Assembly (NCBI GenBank): GCA_031732755.1
Contig: JAVMKI010000052.1
Span: forward strand, 1 to 64,000
Source of the DNA: Contendibacter sp031732755
Lineage (GTDB): Bacteria; Pseudomonadota; Gammaproteobacteria; Competibacterales; Competibacteraceae
DNA length: 64,000 nt
Reading direction: 5' to 3'
Of this stretch, positions 16,385-24,846 are shown piece after piece (position 1 is the first letter of the stretch; the number at the start of each line of letters is the position of its first letter). The position numbers and the translations under genes are program-made. The notes below the pieces were generated by a model. The model worked only from the letters and a program-made list of their open reading frames with translations, did no database searches and was not told where the DNA came from.

Positions 16385-18256
16385 TTATTCCAAATCCAGA
16401 AAACTACGCAACTGCTCCGAACGGTTCGGATGTCGCAACTTGCGTAACGCCTTGGCCTCGATTTGCCGAATCCGCTCGCGCGTGACATCGAACTGCTTGC
16501 CCACTTCCTCCAGGGTGTGATCGGTCGGCATATCGATCCCAAACCGCATCCGCAACACCTTGGCCTCACGCGGGGTGAGCGTCGCCAGCACCTCGCGGGT
16601 CGCCTCGCGCAACCCCTCGACCGTGGCGGCGTCCACCGGCGACAACACACTGAGGTCCTCGATAAAATCGCCCAAATGCGAATCCTCGTCGTCACCGATT
16701 GGCGTCTCCATCGAAATCGGCTCTTTGGCGATCTTCATCACCTTGCGGACCTTGTCTTCCGGCATCTCCATGCGTTGAGCTAACTCGTCCGGGGTCGGCT
16801 CGCGGCCCATCTCTTGCAGCATCTGCCGGGAAATCCGGTTCAGCTTGTTGATGGTCTCGATCATATGCACCGGAATGCGAATGGTGCGGGCCTGATCGGC
16901 GATTGAGCGGGTAATCGCTTGACGAATCCACCATGTGGCATAGGTCGAAAACTTGTAGCCGCGTCGATATTCAAATTTGTCCACGGCCTTCATCAGGCCG
17001 ATATTGCCCTCCTGGATCAAATCCAGAAATTGCAGGCCACGATTGGTGTACTTCTTGGCGATGGAAATCACCAGTCGCAGATTGGCCTCGACCATCTCTT
17101 TCTTGGCGCGGCGGGCCTTGGCCTCACCGATGGACATATGGCGGTTGATGTCCTTGATTTCATGAATGGTCAGGCGCGTCTCCTGTTCGATGGTCTGTAA
17201 CCGCCACTGCGCCGCTTGCACTATTTCGCGCTGCGTCGCCAACAGGGAAGAATACTTCCGGCCCGCTTGAACGTGTTCGTCCACCCAATCCAGCCGCGTC
17301 TCATTCTGTGGAAACGAACTGATGAAGGTTTTACGTGGCATTTGCGCCCCGTGAACGCACGCGTTCATAATTTCCTTTTCATGCGCGCGAATGCGTTCGG
17401 CCCGCTCGCGCAATCCCGCGATCAGTTGATCCAGGGTCTTGGGCACCAGGCGAAATTGCAGGAACCGGTCACCGACCTGCTGGCGCAACAGTCGAGTTTG
17501 CTCGTACCGAAGACCGAACTCATCCACGCTGGCCAGCATTTCTTCATACAGAGCGCGCAACTCCGCGAAGCGGTGCGCGGTTTCCTCGGGATCAGGGCCA
17601 CTTTCGACCACGGTTGCGCCCTCCCCTTCCTCGTCCTCCTCGTCGGTCACTGCCACCACCACTTCGTCCACGACCACCACCGCGTCCGGATCGTCAGCCG
17701 CTAACAGCAGCGCCTCGTCCGGTAATGGCGGAACGACTTCCTCGACATCGTTGAACCCACTGATGATGTCGGACAGCCGGGTGCCATTCTCGCTGATCGA
17801 GTCGTAAATCCGCAGCAGGTCACCGATGGTCGGCGGATAGCTGGCCAGCGCCGACAACACCTGGGTCATGCCCTCCTCGATTCGCTTGGCGATCTGGATC
17901 TCGCCCTCGCGGGTCAACAGTTCGACTGTCCCCATCTCGCGCATGTACATCCGCACCGGGTCCGTGGTGCGGCCAAATTCGCTATCCACAGCCGCCAGGG
18001 CGGCGGCGGCTTCCTCGGCCACCACATCATCGTCAGCGCTAACCGGGTTCTCGTTGAGCAACAGGGTCTCGGTGTCAGGCACGAATTCATGCACTTCAAT
18101 ACCCATGTCGTTGATCATCGAGATGATATCCTCGATCTGTTCAGGATCGACGATATCATCCGGTAGATGATCGTTCACCTCGGCATAGGTCAAAAACCCC
18201 TTTTCCTTGCCGCGGGCGATCAACTTCTTCAATTGCGACTGTTGCTGCTCGCTCAT
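16385..18256 (-). CDS. rpoD: RNA polymerase primary sigma factor, sigma-70
   Basis: Directs RNA polymerase to housekeeping promoters. 623 residues from MSEQQQSQLKKL. A 25-residue in-frame upstream extension is rejected because this start is the family norm and has AAGG before it. Region 1.1, region 1.2 (YMREMGTVELLTREGEI), a long non-conserved insert with an acidic Val/Asp/Glu stretch, region 2 (DLIQEGNIGLMKAVDKFEY, FSTYATWWIRQAI), region 3, and region 4 with the helix-turn-helix LEEVGKQFDVTRERIRQIE. It is the last protein gene of the rpsU-yqeY-dnaG-rpoD operon, 81 bp after dnaG; that gap is AT-rich and may hold an internal promoter. Confidence 0.98.
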   Translation of the reverse strand: MSEQQQSQLKKLIARGKEKGFLTYAEVNDHLPDDIVDPEQIEDIISMINDMGIEVHEFVPDTETLLLNENPVSADDDVVAEEAAAALAAVDSEFGRTTDPVRMYMREMGTVELLTREGEIQIAKRIEEGMTQVLSALASYPPTIGDLLRIYDSISENGTRLSDIISGFNDVEEVVPPLPDEALLLAADDPDAVVVVDEVVVAVTDEEDEEGEGATVVESGPDPEETAHRFAELRALYEEMLASVDEFGLRYEQTRLLRQQVGDRFLQFRLVPKTLDQLIAGLRERAERIRAHEKEIMNACVHGAQMPRKTFISSFPQNETRLDWVDEHVQAGRKYSSLLATQREIVQAAQWRLQTIEQETRLTIHEIKDINRHMSIGEAKARRAKKEMVEANLRLVISIAKKYTNRGLQFLDLIQEGNIGLMKAVDKFEYRRGYKFSTYATWWIRQAITRSIADQARTIRIPVHMIETINKLNRISRQMLQEMGREPTPDELAQRMEMPEDKVRKVMKIAKEPISMETPIGDDEDSHLGDFIEDLSVLSPVDAATVEGLREATREVLATLTPREAKVLRMRFGIDMPTDHTLEEVGKQFDVTRERIRQIEAKALRKLRHPNRSEQLRSFLDLE

Positions 18257-18337
18257 GACCTTGTCACAGACTGAGGTGGGAAAATGCGAACTGATAATAA
18301 TATCATGAATGCCACGTTTAACTACCGGCAAAAACGC

Positions 18338-20071
18338 TTAGATTTTTTGCGGCTTGCCCAAGTTCCGTAACGCCTCGCGTTCCTCGGCGCTCAGCGCGCT
18401 GGGTGTACCCCGCCGCAGCAGGATATCCGGCAACTGCTCGCGCGGATCATCGCGTCGCCGCAGGTAAGTCAGGATATCGGCGAATTCCGTGTCGTATCGA
18501 AAGCCATCTGTTGGCGCTTCCGGTTCCCATGCCGCCAACCGTTCCAAAATGACCCCTTCCGGTGTATCCCGGTAGCGTTCCAGTACCGCAGCCGTACTAA
18601 GTTGAGGATAGTCACGCCACGTCTCCAGCAACTCCATCAGCAGTTTGACCCCCGGCTCGTTGCGATCCAGCGCAATGGAGTCGGCGATCATCGCCTGTTG
18701 CGCCAGTTCCGGCCGATGAAGTAGCAAGGCAATCGCCTTACGCAGTGGCGTGCGCACCAACCGCAGGTTGCGGTCGGCGCGACTCGGAGCAGTGGGAGAA
18801 GGGCGCAGCCGAGTGACGGTCACTCCCGCTTCTTGTCGCAACCGTTCATTCATCAGATCGCGAAAATGTCCCTCGGGCAGCTTTTCCAGTAGCGGCCGGA
18901 CTCGTTCAGCCAGCCTGGCGCGGCCAGCCAAGGTATTCGGATCGGCTTGGCGGCCCAATTCGGCGAACAGGTAATCCGCCAGCGGCGTCGCCCGCGCCAA
19001 CCGCTGCTCGAACGCTGCCTGACCCTCGCGGCGAACCAGGCTATCCGGGTCCTCACCCTCGGGAAGGAACAGAAAGCCGATTTGCCGGCCATCGCGCAAG
19101 AACGGCAACGCCACGGTCAGCGCCCGCCAGCCTGCCGCCCGCCCAGCGCGGTCGCCGTCGAAACAGAACACCAGGTCGTTGACCACCCGGAACAATCGCT
19201 CGACATGTTCGGCGGTGGTGGCGGTGCCCAATGTGGCGACCGCATAACCGACGCCATGTTGGGTCAACGCCACCACGTCCATATAACCCTCGACCACGAC
19301 CAACCTCGGTAACGACTGATTATGGGCGCGCGCCTCGTACAGGCCGTACAGTTCCGATCCCTTGTGAAATAGTGACGTTTCTGGGGAATTCAGATACTTG
19401 GGCGCAACGTCGTCATCCAGCGCTCGGCCGCCGAAGGCGATGACCCGACCACGCCGGTCACGGATCGGAAAAATGATGCGGTCGCGGAAGCGGTCGCGCA
19501 GTCGGCCTTGCTCATCGCGACTGGCCAACCCGGCGGCGAGTAATTCCTCGGCTGGAATACCCGCGTCGCGCAATGCCTGGCACAGATTATCCCACCCAGG
19601 CGGCCCGTAACCGATGCCGAAGACGCTAGCGATCCGACCGGTCAGACCACGCTGGCGCAGATAATCCACCGCCCGCCGCCGGGCTGGATGGGCGCGTAAC
19701 TGCTGGCGGAAAAATCGGTCGGCCTGAGCGACCCGCTCCAACAACGTTCGGGAAGAATCTCCACCACCGCCCCTTTGGGGCAACTCCAGCCCAGTGTATC
19801 GGGCCAGTTCCTCCACGGCGTCCAGAAACTCCAATCGTTCGTAGGCCATCAGAAAGCCGATGGCATTGCCGTGAGCGCCGCAGCCGAAGCAATGGTAAAA
19901 TTGCTTGTTTGGGCTGACCGAGAAGGAGGGGGTTTTTTCGGCGTGAAACGGGCAGCAGGCCGTGAATTCGCGGCCTGCCCGGCGCAATGGCACCCGGCTG
20001 TTGACGATCTCGACCAAATCAACCCGGCTCAGCAGTTGATCGAGAAATTCCTGGGGTATGCGGCCAGCCAT
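18338..20071 (-). CDS. dnaG: DNA primase
   Basis: Synthesises RNA primers for replication. 577 residues. N-terminal zinc-binding domain with C40, H43, C61 and C64 (CCPFHAEKTPSF, HCFGCGAHGNA), the catalytic core with the TOPRIM motif VVVEGYMDVVAL and the acidic FCFDGDRAGRAAGWRA, and a C-terminal DnaB-interaction region. The ribosome site is weak (TATGGGG), which agrees with the low dnaG translation known in this operon. Confidence 0.97.
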   Translation of the reverse strand: MAGRIPQEFLDQLLSRVDLVEIVNSRVPLRRAGREFTACCPFHAEKTPSFSVSPNKQFYHCFGCGAHGNAIGFLMAYERLEFLDAVEELARYTGLELPQRGGGGDSSRTLLERVAQADRFFRQQLRAHPARRRAVDYLRQRGLTGRIASVFGIGYGPPGWDNLCQALRDAGIPAEELLAAGLASRDEQGRLRDRFRDRIIFPIRDRRGRVIAFGGRALDDDVAPKYLNSPETSLFHKGSELYGLYEARAHNQSLPRLVVVEGYMDVVALTQHGVGYAVATLGTATTAEHVERLFRVVNDLVFCFDGDRAGRAAGWRALTVALPFLRDGRQIGFLFLPEGEDPDSLVRREGQAAFEQRLARATPLADYLFAELGRQADPNTLAGRARLAERVRPLLEKLPEGHFRDLMNERLRQEAGVTVTRLRPSPTAPSRADRNLRLVRTPLRKAIALLLHRPELAQQAMIADSIALDRNEPGVKLLMELLETWRDYPQLSTAAVLERYRDTPEGVILERLAAWEPEAPTDGFRYDTEFADILTYLRRRDDPREQLPDILLRRGTPSALSAEEREALRNLGKPQKI

Positions 20072-20156
20072 AACCCCATAGCCTAGCGGATATACGCCAA
20101 GACGTCAGCGGTCGAGCGCGAGATAAATGATGCGGAGGCAAAGCGCGGCGAGTAGT

Positions 20157-20603
20157 TCAACCGCCAAAGCGGATCTTGATCTGGGCGCTGACCTCGGCCA
20201 TATCGACCCGGCCTTGGGCCTGATCCTTGATCGCTGCCATGACCTTGCCCATGTCGCGCACCGACTGGGCACCGGTCGCGGCGATGGCGTGGGCGATCAG
20301 GGCATCGAGTTCAGCCTCGCTCAGTGGCGCCGGCAGGTAGGACTGGATCAGTTCGATCTCGAACGCTTCCTGGGCGGCCAAATCCTCGCGGCCCGCGCTC
20401 TGGTATTGAGCCAGCGATTCCCGGCGCTGCTTGATCATTCTTTCCAGCACGGCCAGCGTCTGGCTCTCGTTCAAGTCGATGCGCTCGTCCACCTCGCGCT
20501 GCTTGATGGCGGCCAGGATTAGACGGATCGCGCCGAGGCGTTGCTTGTCCTTGGCGCGCATGGCGGCTTTCATGTCATCCTGAATGCGGTCTTTGAGCGA
20601 CAT
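20157..20603 (-). CDS. yqeY: GatB/YqeY domain protein
   Basis: 148 residues, almost entirely helical. It has the family's opening (MSLKDRIQDDMKAAMRAKD), the middle QRRESLAQYQSAGREDLAAQE, and the ending MGKVMAAIKDQAQGRVDM. It resembles the tRNA-binding tail of the GatB subunit of Asp/Glu-tRNA amidotransferase, but free-standing YqeY has no settled biochemical role. It stands between rpsU and dnaG, the standard position in many bacteria outside the Enterobacteriaceae. Confidence 0.93.
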   Translation of the reverse strand: MSLKDRIQDDMKAAMRAKDKQRLGAIRLILAAIKQREVDERIDLNESQTLAVLERMIKQRRESLAQYQSAGREDLAAQEAFEIELIQSYLPAPLSEAELDALIAHAIAATGAQSVRDMGKVMAAIKDQAQGRVDMAEVSAQIKIRFGG

Positions 20604-20644
20604 GACGGCGAACTCGCGGGCAGTGATGACGGAAATGGGGCGAC

Positions 20645-20860
20645 TCAGAACAACCGGGTACGGCGGGAGCTTTCCCGGGAAAGCTTCTTGAGATGACGTT
20701 TGACGGCGGCGGCCCGCTTGCGCTTACGTTCCTGGGTTGGTTTCTCATAGGACTCGCGGCGGCGGACCTCGGACAGGACGCCGGCCTTTTCGCAGGAGCG
20801 TTTGAAGCGGCGCAGCGCAACATCGAACGGTTCATTCTCTTTGACTTTCACGGAAGGCAT
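20645..20860 (-). CDS. rpsU: Small-subunit ribosomal protein bS21
   Basis: 71 residues, very basic, with PSVKVKENEPFDVALRRFKR and the SYEKPTQERKRKRAAAVKR segment diagnostic of bS21, which helps the 30S subunit start translation near the anti-Shine-Dalgarno end of 16S rRNA. First gene of the macromolecular-synthesis operon. It is divergent from tsaD, with about 106 bp between the two starts holding both promoters. Confidence 0.98.
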   Translation of the reverse strand: MPSVKVKENEPFDVALRRFKRSCEKAGVLSEVRRRESYEKPTQERKRKRAAAVKRHLKKLSRESSRRTRLF

Positions 20861-20966
20861 TAACCCATCACCTCATTCATGGTCGAGTACAATAATCAGG
20901 TTGAAATTTGATAAACGGTGGATTGTAGTCACGCCCGCGGCCAAATGCAAAATCAGCGAGTTCCCC

Positions 20967-21983
20967 ATGGTCATCCTCGGCATCGAAACCTCCTGCGATG
21001 AAACCGGCTTGGCGCTGTACCACAGCGAACACGGCCTGCTAGCGCATATCCTGCACAGCCAGATCGCGCTGCACGCCGAATATGGCGGCGTGGTACCGGA
21101 ACTAGCCTCGCGCGATCACGTCCGCAAAACGCTGCCGCTGCTGCGCGGGTTGTTCCGGCAAGCGAACGTGGAACCGCGCCAAATCGATGGTGTGGCCTAT
21201 ACCCGGGGGCCGGGCCTGATCGGGGCGTTGCTGGTGGGCGCGGCCATCGGGCGCGGCTTGGCCTGGGCCTGGCGGATTCCCGCCCTTGGCGTGCATCACA
21301 TGGAAGGTCATCTGCTGGCTCCAATGCTGGAACCGGACCCGCCAGTGTTCCCGTTCGTGGCGTTGCTGGTGTCCGGCGGTCACACCCTACTGGTACGGGT
21401 GGACGGCATCGGCCAGTACCATATCCTGGGTGAATCCGTGGACGATGCCGCCGGCGAGGCGTTCGACAAGACCGCTAAACTGCTCGGTCTGCCCTACCCC
21501 GGCGGTCCGGCGCTGGCTCGGCTGGCGGAACAGGGTACGCCAGAGCGGTTTCTGTTTCCACGCCCGATGACCGACCGCCCTGGCTGTGATTTCAGTTTCA
21601 GCGGTCTGAAAACCGCCGCCATTAACACTTGGCGAACGCTGGAGCCGACAGCGGCGAATCGGGCTGACGTGGCGCGCGCCTTTGAAGAAGCCGTGGTGGA
21701 GACGCTGGCGATCAAATGCCGACGGGCGCTCAAAGCGACTCGCTTAAAGCGGCTGATCATCGCGGGCGGCGTGGGTGCCAACCGGCGGTTGCGGGAGCGG
21801 TTGCGGGAGGTGACCGCAGAATTGGGCGGGCACGTTCACTATCCCCGACTGGAATTTTGCACGGACAACGGCGCGATGATCGCCTACGCCGGCTGGCGGC
21901 GGCTGGCGGCTGGCCAGCGCGAGGATGCGACTATTGGAGTGCTGCCGCGCTGGCCACTGGACAGTCTACCGGCGGTAAATTGA
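20967..21983 (+). CDS. tsaD: tRNA N6-threonylcarbamoyladenosine synthase subunit TsaD
   Basis: Transfers the threonylcarbamoyl group to A37 of ANN-decoding tRNAs, together with TsaB and TsaE. 338 residues from MVILGIETSCDETG; the open frame begins earlier, at 20802, but that part overlaps rpsU. ASKHA-fold markers: GIETSCDET at the start, the iron-binding pair H111/H115 in HHMEGHL, and SGGHTLLV. The C-terminal ICTDNGAMI-like block reads FCTDNGAMIAYAG. The gene is followed by a hairpin terminator. Confidence 0.97.
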   Translation: MVILGIETSCDETGLALYHSEHGLLAHILHSQIALHAEYGGVVPELASRDHVRKTLPLLRGLFRQANVEPRQIDGVAYTRGPGLIGALLVGAAIGRGLAWAWRIPALGVHHMEGHLLAPMLEPDPPVFPFVALLVSGGHTLLVRVDGIGQYHILGESVDDAAGEAFDKTAKLLGLPYPGGPALARLAEQGTPERFLFPRPMTDRPGCDFSFSGLKTAAINTWRTLEPTAANRADVARAFEEAVVETLAIKCRRALKATRLKRLIIAGGVGANRRLRERLREVTAELGGHVHYPRLEFCTDNGAMIAYAGWRRLAAGQREDATIGVLPRWPLDSLPAVN

Positions 21984-21994
21984 GGTCATACGGT

Positions 21995-22048
21995 TGTGGA
22001 TAACCCGCTTTCCAGGAGTAAACAACCGATGGACAACGGGCAAAGAGA
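21995..22048. repeat. Perfect DnaA box and GTGGATAAC-like repeats near tRNA-Lys
   Basis: 21995-22003 reads TGTGGATAA, the exact reverse complement of the consensus DnaA box TTATCCACA. ATGGACAAC follows about 30 bp later. The arrangement GTGGATAACC...TGGACAACG, then hairpin, then tRNA repeats that beyond tRNA-Ile (16191-16262). Confidence 0.4.
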
Positions 22049-22082
22049 AAGGGGTTAGGCTTTCACCTAACCCCTTGTTTTA
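22049..22082. terminator. Bidirectional terminator between tsaD and tRNA-Lys
   Basis: Perfect 11-bp stem AAGGGGTTAGG/CCTAACCCCTT with a six-base loop. A GTTTTAT run follows on the plus strand (end of tsaD) and TCTCTTT follows on the minus strand (end of tRNA-Lys). Confidence 0.88.
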
Positions 22083-22084
22083 TC

Positions 22085-22160
22085 TGGTGGGCCGTGTGCG
22101 ATTCGAACGCACGACCAACAGATTAAAAGTCTGCTGCTCTACCGACTGAGCTAACGGCCC
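22085..22160 (-). tRNA. tRNA-Lys (anticodon UUU)
   Basis: 76 bases with encoded CCA. Acceptor GGGCCGT, D-arm AGCTCAGTCGGTAGAGC, anticodon loop CTTTTAA, T-arm GTGCGTTCGAATCGCAC. It lies 55 bp downstream of cpoB on the same strand, a neighbourhood also seen in pseudomonads. Confidence 0.97.
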
Positions 22161-22215
22161 ACGAAAGGGCGGTCATGTTACAGCAATCCGGTAAAATCGC
22201 AAGACTCGATCAGCA

Positions 22216-22971
22216 TCAGCGCAAGGATTGTAACCGCCGCTCAGCCAAGCTAGCCGCCTGGGTATTGGGATAAACCTGCACCAGCTTTTGCAGCACGTCG
22301 CGCGCTCGGGCGGTATCTCCTTGTTCTCCATAGATGTAGCCCAGCTTCAGCAGTGCATCGGGCAACCGCGCGTTTTGTGGATGGTTCAAACCGAGCGCGA
22401 TGAACGCCTCCTTGGCTGCGTTGTAATCCCGACTCAGGTAGCAAGCCTCACCCAACCAGTATTGGGCATCACCCGCCAAGTCACCAGATGGATGAGCGCC
22501 GAGAAATCGCCGCCATGCCGCAACCGCTTCGGGGTAGCGACCCTCCCGTAATTCGCCCAGAGCCGCATCAAATTCCGCACGTTCCGTGTTCACTGCGGAA
22601 GGCGGCGGCGCACTGCTGGCGGTGGGTTGAACTGGCGCTGGTTGGCTACGGGCATCCGCGGACGGCTTTGGTATCGACGGCGCGGTGGGTGGCGCGACGG
22701 GTGGCGCGGCGGGTGGCGCGACGGGTGGCGCGGCGGGCGGGGGGTACGCTGAATAGCCAGGCGCGGCCCGCTCGCGGGTGAATGTTTCAAGTTGATGGCG
22801 CTGAAGTTCCAGCTCGCCACGGATTTGGCGAACCTCGGTTTCCAGTTGTTCGACACGTTCGAGCAACTCCAGGGTCAACTCGTTGGCCGGCGGATCCTGG
22901 GCATGAACTACACCAGATAGCAGTACGCCGCCCAGCAGCGCCATCAACCATGAAAAACCGTACTTGACCAT
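22216..22971 (-). CDS. cpoB: Tol-Pal cell division coordinator CpoB (YbgF)
   Basis: Periplasmic protein that ties outer-membrane constriction by Tol-Pal to septal murein synthesis by PBP1B. 251 residues: a signal peptide ending VVHA-Q, an N-terminal trimerising coiled coil (LELLERVEQLETEVRQIR), a Pro/Ala/Val-rich linker, and three TPR-like repeats from about residue 130 (DAALGELREGRYPEAVAAWR, YWLGEACYLSRDYNAAKEAF, LKLGYIYGEQGDTARARDVL). The linker is encoded by tandem GGTGGCGCGACG/GGTGGCGCGGCG-type units around 22685-22740, a likely length-variable tract. Confidence 0.93.
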   Translation of the reverse strand: MVKYGFSWLMALLGGVLLSGVVHAQDPPANELTLELLERVEQLETEVRQIRGELELQRHQLETFTRERAAPGYSAYPPPAAPPVAPPAAPPVAPPTAPSIPKPSADARSQPAPVQPTASSAPPPSAVNTERAEFDAALGELREGRYPEAVAAWRRFLGAHPSGDLAGDAQYWLGEACYLSRDYNAAKEAFIALGLNHPQNARLPDALLKLGYIYGEQGDTARARDVLQKLVQVYPNTQAASLAERRLQSLR

Positions 22972-22988
22972 GATGATAGGAAAACCCG

Positions 22989-23606
22989 TCAGTAAACGAT
23001 TTCCACGCGCCGGTTCAGCGCGTAGCTTTGTTCGTCATGGCCAGCGGCGGCCGGGCGCTCCTCGCCATAGCTGACCACCCGAATCTGCTGAGGCGGTACG
23101 CCTAAGGCGATCATGGCCTGGCGCACGGCGTTGGCGCGGCGTTCGCCCAATGCGATGTTGTATTCGCGACTGCCGCGCTCGTCGGTGTGCCCTTCCAATT
23201 GGGTGATGATGCGCGTATTGCCGGTCAGGACCCGGGCGTTCTTCGTGACGACAGACTGGCTTTCGGGCAGGATTTCGGAACTATCGAAAGCGAAATAGAC
23301 GATGCGATCCGCTGAAACGGTGTTGCCACCGCCAGCGACTGCCTGACCAGGATACCCGCCACCGCCAGACGGGCCACCACCCGTCTGACTCCCTCCCGTA
23401 GTGTCGTAGGCGTCTTGCTGGAGGGGAGCCTGACCATAGGGATAGCTGTAGGCGTCCTGTCCTGGTTGCGCGGTGATGCCCTGTTCGGTCGCGGTATCCT
23501 GCGGCGTGGTGGTTTGTTGCTCGCCGGTGGTATCACCGGTCGAGGCGCAGCCGGCCACCAGCGCGAACGTGGCGGCGGCGATCAGGTTGCGAACAAATTG
23601 TTGCAT
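22989..23606 (-). CDS. pal: Peptidoglycan-associated lipoprotein Pal
   Basis: Outer-membrane lipoprotein that binds peptidoglycan and TolB. 205 residues. Lipobox LVAGC at the end of the signal peptide, then a Gln/Thr/Gly/Tyr-rich linker that is longer than in E. coli Pal (173 residues). The C-terminal OmpA-like domain has LEGHTDERGSREYNIALGE, which binds diaminopimelate, and ends VSYGEERPAAAGHDE. 34 bp follow tolB. Confidence 0.96.
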   Translation of the reverse strand: MQQFVRNLIAAATFALVAGCASTGDTTGEQQTTTPQDTATEQGITAQPGQDAYSYPYGQAPLQQDAYDTTGGSQTGGGPSGGGGYPGQAVAGGGNTVSADRIVYFAFDSSEILPESQSVVTKNARVLTGNTRIITQLEGHTDERGSREYNIALGERRANAVRQAMIALGVPPQQIRVVSYGEERPAAAGHDEQSYALNRRVEIVY

Positions 23607-23640
23607 GGCGATGTTCCCCTAACTGTGGTGAATAAGGAAA

Positions 23641-24843
23641 TTAACGGCCGTAAGGCGCCCAAACGGGATCACGGCCGTTACCGCGCAGGGTGAAATCCTG
23701 TTTGATGCTGCCGTCCAAGGACACCGCTGTCAGGCGTTGACCGTTAGAGTAGATGATCATCTTGCCGTTGGGCGCGAAGCTGGGCGATTCGTCCAGCCCG
23801 CCGGAAGTCAGCACTCGAAACTGACGGGTTTGCAAATCCAGCACGGCGATGTGGAAGCGGCCACCACGCCGATGCACCATGGCGATGTAACGCCCATCCG
23901 GCGACACGGTTGGCCGCGCGTTGTAATCACCCTCGAAGGTGAGCCGTTGCGCCGCGCCGCCACCGGGACCGATGCGGTACAACTGTGGCGAACCGCCCCG
24001 ATCCGAAGTGAAAACGATGCTGCCGTCCGGTAGCCAAACCGGCTCGGTATCGATGGCGCTGCCATTGGTAAGGCGAACGGGGCTTTGCGTCGCCAGGTCA
24101 AGTGCGTAGATCTCCGGGTTACCATCCTTGGACAGGGTGAACGCCAAGCGTTGGCCGTTCGGAGACCAGGAGGGCGCGCCATTGATGCCTGGGGCAGCGG
24201 ATACCACGCGCCTGGCGCCGCTGTAAACATCCTGAACGACGATTTGTGGATGGCGTCCCTCGAAGGAGACATAAGCCAGTTTACCGCCGTCGGGTGACCA
24301 GGCCGGCGACATGAGTGGCTGGCCGGAACGCAAGATCACTCGGGGATTTTGACCATCGGCGTCGGCGACCACCAGATACCAGGAACCGCCACTGCTCGCG
24401 ATATAGGCGATGCGCGTTCCCGCCAAGCCTTTTTCGCCCGTGAGTTTTTCGTAGATCAGGTCGCTGATCTTGTGCGCTACCGGCCGCAACTGATTCGGCG
24501 CCACATCGAAGGACAAATTCAACAACGGCGCGCCCTGGGCGCCCGCCAGTTGGAATTGCACGAGGTAACCGCGGGCACCGCCCGGCTGGGCCTGTCCGGT
24601 GACGGAATAATCCGCCCGCGATCCCGCCGGCTGTGGCGCGATCTTACCGGTTCGTTGCAAATCAGAGGCAACGATGCTGGCGATGTCTTCGGGCGCTCCG
24701 CCACCAAAAGACGCGATGGTGATGGGAATGCCGCTACCTTCGATGCCTTTGGTAATGTCGATGGTCAATGGTTGGGCAAGAACGCAGCGACCAGCAAGTA
24801 GCACAGCGATCAGCCCAAACAGTTTAATTGCCGCGAGTCTCAA
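23641..24843 (-). CDS. tolB: Tol-Pal system protein TolB
   Basis: Periplasmic beta-propeller that alternates between Pal and TolA, connecting the energised inner-membrane motor to the outer membrane. 400 residues with a signal peptide ending CVLA-QP. The N-terminal domain (about 25-160) precedes six blades, seen as recurring SPAWSPDGGKLAYVS, APSWSPNGQRLAFTL and EPVWLPDGSIVFTSDRGG units. Three bases separate it from the end of tolA. Confidence 0.97.
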   Translation of the reverse strand: MRLAAIKLFGLIAVLLAGRCVLAQPLTIDITKGIEGSGIPITIASFGGGAPEDIASIVASDLQRTGKIAPQPAGSRADYSVTGQAQPGGARGYLVQFQLAGAQGAPLLNLSFDVAPNQLRPVAHKISDLIYEKLTGEKGLAGTRIAYIASSGGSWYLVVADADGQNPRVILRSGQPLMSPAWSPDGGKLAYVSFEGRHPQIVVQDVYSGARRVVSAAPGINGAPSWSPNGQRLAFTLSKDGNPEIYALDLATQSPVRLTNGSAIDTEPVWLPDGSIVFTSDRGGSPQLYRIGPGGGAAQRLTFEGDYNARPTVSPDGRYIAMVHRRGGRFHIAVLDLQTRQFRVLTSGGLDESPSFAPNGKMIIYSNGQRLTAVSLDGSIKQDFTLRGNGRDPVWAPYGR

Positions 24844-24846
24844 TGC

